From: Desulfobacteraceae bacterium | GTDB lineage: Bacteria; Desulfobacterota; Desulfobacteria; Desulfobacterales; UBA2174 | Direction: 5' to 3' | NCBI GenBank assembly: GCA_011042305.1 | Contig: DQXI01000147.1 | Coordinates: 1 to 32,066, forward strand | Length of the DNA: 32,066 bases | In this document: positions 28,634-32,066 of the stretch, one piece after another | Layout of the letters: each line of letters starts with the position of its first letter | How positions within the stretch are numbered: position 1 is the first letter of the stretch | The notes under the pieces: model-generated | What the model was told of the DNA's origin: nothing | Databases searched by the model: none | The model's input: only the letters and a program-made list of their open reading frames with translations | Position numbers and translations under genes: made by a program

Positions 28634-29608
28634 ATGCAATGGAATCCTGAAACCATCGTGGCCGTGGCCGCTTACGCGGGGGCGGGGATCTGCATGGGGT
28701 TCGGGGCCGTGGGCGCCGCCATCGGCGAGGGCTACACTGCGGCCCAGGCCAACCATGCCGTTTCGCGCAACACCGATCTTTCCGGCGACGTCTTCAAAAA
28801 CATGCTGGTGGGGCAGGCGGTGGCCGAGTCGGCTTCCATCTTTGCCCTCGTCATCGCCATCCTGTTGATGTTCCTGAATTTCCAGGGGGCTCCGCTCATC
28901 AAGGCGCCCGCCCTCTTCGGGGCCGGCTTGTGCATGGGGCTGGGGGCCCTGGGATCGGGGATCGGCTCCGGGCTGCCCGGCGGCCAGGCCTGTTTCGGCA
29001 TTGCCCGCCAGCCGGCGGTGACCGGACGCCTCACCACCAACATGCTCATCGGCTCGGCGGTCTGCCAGACCCCTGCCATCTTTGCCATGGTGGTGGCCCT
29101 GCTGCTGATTTTCATCGACTTTAGTAGCGTGCCCCTGCGGCCGGGATGGGCGGCCCTTATCGGCGCCGGGCTCAGTACGGGGCTGGCGGCCATCGGCTCC
29201 GGCTACGGCGGCGGAGTGGCGGCCGGGGCGAGCTGCGAAGGGGTGGCGCGCCAGCCGCTGGCCGTGGCGCCGGTGACCACCACCATGCTGGTGGGGCAAG
29301 CCGTGGCCCAGACGCCGGCGATTTTCGGCCTCCTGGTGAGCTTCATCCTGCTGTTTCGCGGGATTCCGGCCTCCGAGAGCCTGGCCCCGGCCATGGCGTT
29401 GCTGGCGGCCGGCTTGTGCACCGGCCTCGGGGGGATCGGGCCGGGGATCGGCAACGGCCAGGTGGCCGGCGGCGCGGTACGCTGGGTGGCGCGCAATTCG
29501 GCCATCGCCACCGACCTGATGCGCGTCATGCTCGTGGGCCAGGCGGTGAGCCAGTCCACCGCCATCTATGCCATGGTGGTAAGCTTGGTGCTGATTTTTG
29601 TCGTCTGA
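28634..29608 (+). CDS. Fused four-hairpin F-type ATPase c subunit (tetra-proteolipid concatemer)
   Basis: Four tandem c-subunit repeats of 80-83 aa: 28634-28882, 28883-29122, 29123-29362, 29363-29605. Helix-2 cores: [14 protein letters not shown] / MLIGSAVCQTPAIF / [14 protein letters not shown] / MLVGQAVSQSTAIY. Confidence 0.92.
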   Translation: MQWNPETIVAVAAYAGAGICMGFGAVGAAIGEGYTAAQANHAVSRNTDLSGDVFKNMLVGQAVAESASIFALVIAILLMFLNFQGAPLIKAPALFGAGLCMGLGALGSGIGSGLPGGQACFGIARQPAVTGRLTTNMLIGSAVCQTPAIFAMVVALLLIFIDFSSVPLRPGWAALIGAGLSTGLAAIGSGYGGGVAAGASCEGVARQPLAVAPVTTTMLVGQAVAQTPAIFGLLVSFILLFRGIPASESLAPAMALLAAGLCTGLGGIGPGIGNGQVAGGAVRWVARNSAIATDLMRVMLVGQAVSQSTAIYAMVVSLVLIFVV

Positions 29609-29715
29609 GACGGCGGCCGATAAGGCGTCGAACCAGGGTGAAAACGGCCGGCCAAGGTGTGCATGAACATGAACTGGCCAAGAACCGGAAGTGACAATCC
29701 TCAAGGAGAAACGAA

Positions 29716-29964
29716 ATGGCTATCGAAGGTGCGGATCTGATCAAAGCGGCGGCTTTTTTGGGAGCAGGATTGGCAATGGGGCTGGGGGCCATCGGACCTG
29801 GCATCGGCGAGGGAATGACGGCGGCCAAGGCCTGCGAGGCCATCGGGCAAAATCCCAACGAGGCCGGGCTGCTGACCCGAACCATGCTGGTGGGGCAGGC
29901 GGTGGCCGAGTCCACCGGGATTTACTCCCTGGTGGTCGCCCTGCTGCTGCTTTTTGTCGTCTAA
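29716..29964 (+). CDS. atpE: F-type ATPase subunit c (single hairpin, 82 aa)
   Basis: [91 protein letters not shown] at 29703-29708. Confidence 0.95.
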   Translation: MAIEGADLIKAAAFLGAGLAMGLGAIGPGIGEGMTAAKACEAIGQNPNEAGLLTRTMLVGQAVAESTGIYSLVVALLLLFVV

Positions 29965-29986
29965 CCTTTTTACGGGAGCGGCGAGG

Positions 29987-30442
29987 ATGGAAATCGTCTC
30001 GACCATCGCCTTGATCAGCATCAACGCCACCCTGGTGGTTCAGCTCGCGAGCTTTCTGCTGTTTCTGCTGATCATCAACCGGGTCATGTTCCGCCCCTTG
30101 CGCAACACGATGCGGGAGCGCGAATTCTTCATCGAGAATCTCGGCCGGGAGATCGAGGCCGCCGAGGGAGAGCGCGACCGGATCATGGACCTGCTAACAC
30201 GGCAGGAGCGGGACGTGCGCCAGGAGGCCGACAGGCTGCGGTGCGAGCGGCGCGACGAGGGGGCGGCGGAAGCCCGCCGCCTCGTTGACCGCGCCCTGGC
30301 GCAGATCGCGCAGATGCACCGGGACGCCGAGGCGGACGTGGCCCGCCAGATGGCCGAGGCGCGCCAGGGCACGGTCCAGGAAGCCGAGCGGATCTCGGTG
30401 GTGTTGATGGAAAAAGTGCTCGAGCGGAGGATCGAATCATGA
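29987..30442 (+). CDS. atpF: F-type ATPase subunit b (first b-type stalk subunit)
   Basis: N-terminal TM ALISINATLVVQLASFLLFLLIINRVMFRPL followed by a long charged coiled coil. Confidence 0.85.
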   Translation: MEIVSTIALISINATLVVQLASFLLFLLIINRVMFRPLRNTMREREFFIENLGREIEAAEGERDRIMDLLTRQERDVRQEADRLRCERRDEGAAEARRLVDRALAQIAQMHRDAEADVARQMAEARQGTVQEAERISVVLMEKVLERRIES

Positions 30443-31029
30443 GGGTGCCAGCGGAGACCAGGCGAACATGGGCAGCGGCAATTCTCGGGGTTGCGGCAAT
30501 GGCGGCCTGTGCCGATCCCCTTTGGGCGGCGGAGGCCTCCGCCGACTGGCGCCCCACCTACGACCTGGTGATGCGCTGGGTCAACTTCGGCATCCTCGCC
30601 GGGCTGATCTTCTATTTCGGGCGGCGCCCGGTGGCCAACCTGCTCACCACCCAGGCGGCCAGACACGCGGAACGGATCCGGCAGTTTGAGGCGCAGCGTG
30701 ACGCGGCCCTGGAACGGCTCGCCGAGGTGCAGCGGCTGCAACAGGAGCACCAGGACCGCCTGGAGGTAATCCGGCAGCGGATTGTCGCCGAGGGAGAACG
30801 GCAGCGCGAGGCCCTCATCGAAGAGGGCCAAAGGGAAGGGGAGATGCTGATTGCCCAGGCTCACAGACGGATCGGTTTGGCGTTGCGTGACGCCAGGGCA
30901 CAGTTGCGCAACGAGATGGTGGACCTGGCTGTGGAGCGGTCCCTGGAAAAGTTGCCGGCGCTGGTGACGCCGCAGGACAACGAAGCGCGCGTGGCGCATT
31001 TCTTCAAGGCGGTCCAGCGGGTTCAGTGA
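30439..31029 (+). CDS. F-type ATPase subunit b (second b-type stalk subunit, with signal-like N-terminus)
   Basis: MRVPAETRRTWAAAILGVAAMAACADPLWAAEA...YDLVMRWVNFGILAGLIFYFGRRPVANLLTTQAARHAERIRQFEAQRDAALERLAEVQRLQ; ATGA overlap with the preceding gene. Confidence 0.88.
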   Translation: MRVPAETRRTWAAAILGVAAMAACADPLWAAEASADWRPTYDLVMRWVNFGILAGLIFYFGRRPVANLLTTQAARHAERIRQFEAQRDAALERLAEVQRLQQEHQDRLEVIRQRIVAEGERQREALIEEGQREGEMLIAQAHRRIGLALRDARAQLRNEMVDLAVERSLEKLPALVTPQDNEARVAHFFKAVQRVQ

Positions 31030-31050
31030 CCGCGGCAGAGCCGCCTTTAT

Positions 31051-31086
31051 CGCAAAACGCCCGGTTGCCAAACCGGGCGTTTTGCG
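31051..31086. terminator. Strong stem-loop at the end of the Fo operon
   Basis: Perfect 16-bp inverted repeat with 4-nt loop: CGCAAAACGCCCGGTT-GCCA-AACCGGGCGTTTTGCG. Confidence 0.85.
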
Positions 31087-31156
31087 TTATGGGGCGATGC
31101 GTCTAGAATCTAAAACGCCGCTGTGGGATGGGGCGGCTCTATCGGAGGGGAAGCGG

Positions 31157-31858
31157 ATGAACGAGGATCAAAACGGGTCCGAGCGGTTGTTCAAGGACCA
31201 CGTGGAAAAGTGGCGTCAGCGGGTTCTGGCGTCCCCGAAAGCCATGGGGGCGGCCGACAGGGTGATCACCATGAGCATGGAGCCGGGCAGCGGTGGACGG
31301 ATCATCGCCGAAAAGCTCGCTCAGCGTCTCGGTTTCGACCTGTTCCACCGGGAGATCATCAAGGCCATCGCCAAAAGCAGTCGGATGTCCGCCAGCGTCA
31401 TCGACACGGTGGAAAAGGAGCGGCTCAGCGGGCTGGAGGATTTCCTGTCTTCCCTGATCCGCAAGAAGTACTTTCACCCGGGATCATACCAGCATCACCT
31501 GTTCAAGGTCATCGGCACGGTGGCCCGCCACGGGCGAGTGGTGATTGTCGGCCGGGGCGCCAACTTCATCCTGCCGCCGGCCGAGCGCCTGGCCGTACGC
31601 GTCATCGCGCCGCTGGAAACGCGCATCCGCAACGTGGCCAGGGGGTATGGATGTACCCTGGAGGTGGCCGAAAAACGGGTTCGCCAGCGCCAGGCCCGCC
31701 GGCGCGATTTTGTCCGCCAGGCCTTTCACCAAGACATCGACAAACCGCACCACTACGACCTGGTCGTCAACACCGGGCAGCTTTCCCTGGATACGGCCGT
31801 CGAGGCGATCCTGGCCGTTCATGCCCACCGCAACGGTGACGGGCGCCCGCCAGCTTGA
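31157..31858 (+). CDS. Cytidylate kinase-like family protein (second copy, divergent)
   Basis: RVITMSMEPGSGGRIIAEKLAQRLGFDLFHREIIKAIAKSSRMSASVIDTVEKERLSGLEDFLSSLI...RVVIVGRGANFILPPAERLAVRVIAPLETRIRNVA; collinear with the 26644-27258 product. Start trimmed to ATG 31157. Confidence 0.8.
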   Translation: MNEDQNGSERLFKDHVEKWRQRVLASPKAMGAADRVITMSMEPGSGGRIIAEKLAQRLGFDLFHREIIKAIAKSSRMSASVIDTVEKERLSGLEDFLSSLIRKKYFHPGSYQHHLFKVIGTVARHGRVVIVGRGANFILPPAERLAVRVIAPLETRIRNVARGYGCTLEVAEKRVRQRQARRRDFVRQAFHQDIDKPHHYDLVVNTGQLSLDTAVEAILAVHAHRNGDGRPPA

Positions 31859-31877
31859 TGGCCTTCGGTTAAAGGTG

Positions 31878-32066
31878 CTATCGCCAGCGGTGCTGGGCCA
31901 GGAGACGGGTCATGTCGGGGGGCTGACGGATGATGTGCAAAAGCTGCTCGGTGCGGTGCACCACCAGGCGCTGCTTGATGACCCGGGGGAGGCGTCGGTA
32001 CACCAGGTAGCCGATGGTGTGGCCGGCTTCGCGCAGTCGGATGCACATCTCTTCGTGGATGACGCA
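31878..32066 (-). CDS. C-terminal part of an unidentified protein running off the right edge
   Basis: Minus-strand open frame ...CVIHEEMCIRLREAGHTIGYLVYRRLPRVIKQRLVVHRTEQLLHIIRQPPDMTRLLAQHRWR*, stop at 31880-31878; family not recognised. Confidence 0.45.
   Translation of the reverse strand, partial: CVIHEEMCIRLREAGHTIGYLVYRRLPRVIKQRLVVHRTEQLLHIIRQPPDMTRLLAQHRWR

Noticed and set aside
27491-29704. 737-aa minus-strand ORF antisense to the Fo operon
   Set aside because: Low-complexity H/G/Q/R-rich translation opposite unmistakable atpB and c-subunit sequences; GC-driven artefact.
1-32066. CRISPR arrays, tRNA/rRNA genes, IS elements or prophage
   Set aside because: No regularly spaced repeats, tRNA-like cloverleaf, transposase or integrase motifs were recognised by eye; a tRNAscan/Infernal/ISfinder run would be needed to be certain.

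Overview
GC-rich bacterial chromosomal window, gene-dense; content suggests Desulfobacterota-like, but taxonomy is inference. Left to right: (1) lpdA, divergent from an Lrp/AsnC regulator followed by a glycine-cleavage operon gcvT-gcvH-gcvPA-gcvPB-lipB; (2) an RsmB/RsmF-type rRNA m5C methyltransferase; (3) an isochorismatase/nicotinamidase-like gene plus nicotinate phosphoribosyltransferase; (4) a complete branched-chain amino acid ABC transporter livKHMGF (minus strand); (5) nadK convergent with metK-panC; (6) a co-directional + strand block from about 19.77 to 31.86 kb. That block contains a CitMHS/NhaD-like ion transporter, two tandem-domain universal stress proteins around a Rossmann-PAS-PAS-GAF-PAS histidine kinase and a receiver-only response regulator, and an Fo-only ATPase operon flanked by two cytidylate-kinase-like genes. 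The most unusual element is in the Fo operon (atpZ-atpI-atpB-c4-c-b-b'). A 324-aa gene encodes four fused c-subunit hairpins in which only hairpin 1 keeps the ion-binding carboxylates (E32 and E65), while hairpins 2-4 carry Gln at the E65 position. It lies directly upstream of a normal single-hairpin c subunit with the E32/E65/S66/T67/Y70 Na+-type signature. No F1 genes (delta, alpha, gamma, beta, epsilon) are present in the window. All calls come from reading the sequence and supplied ORFs; no database search was run.
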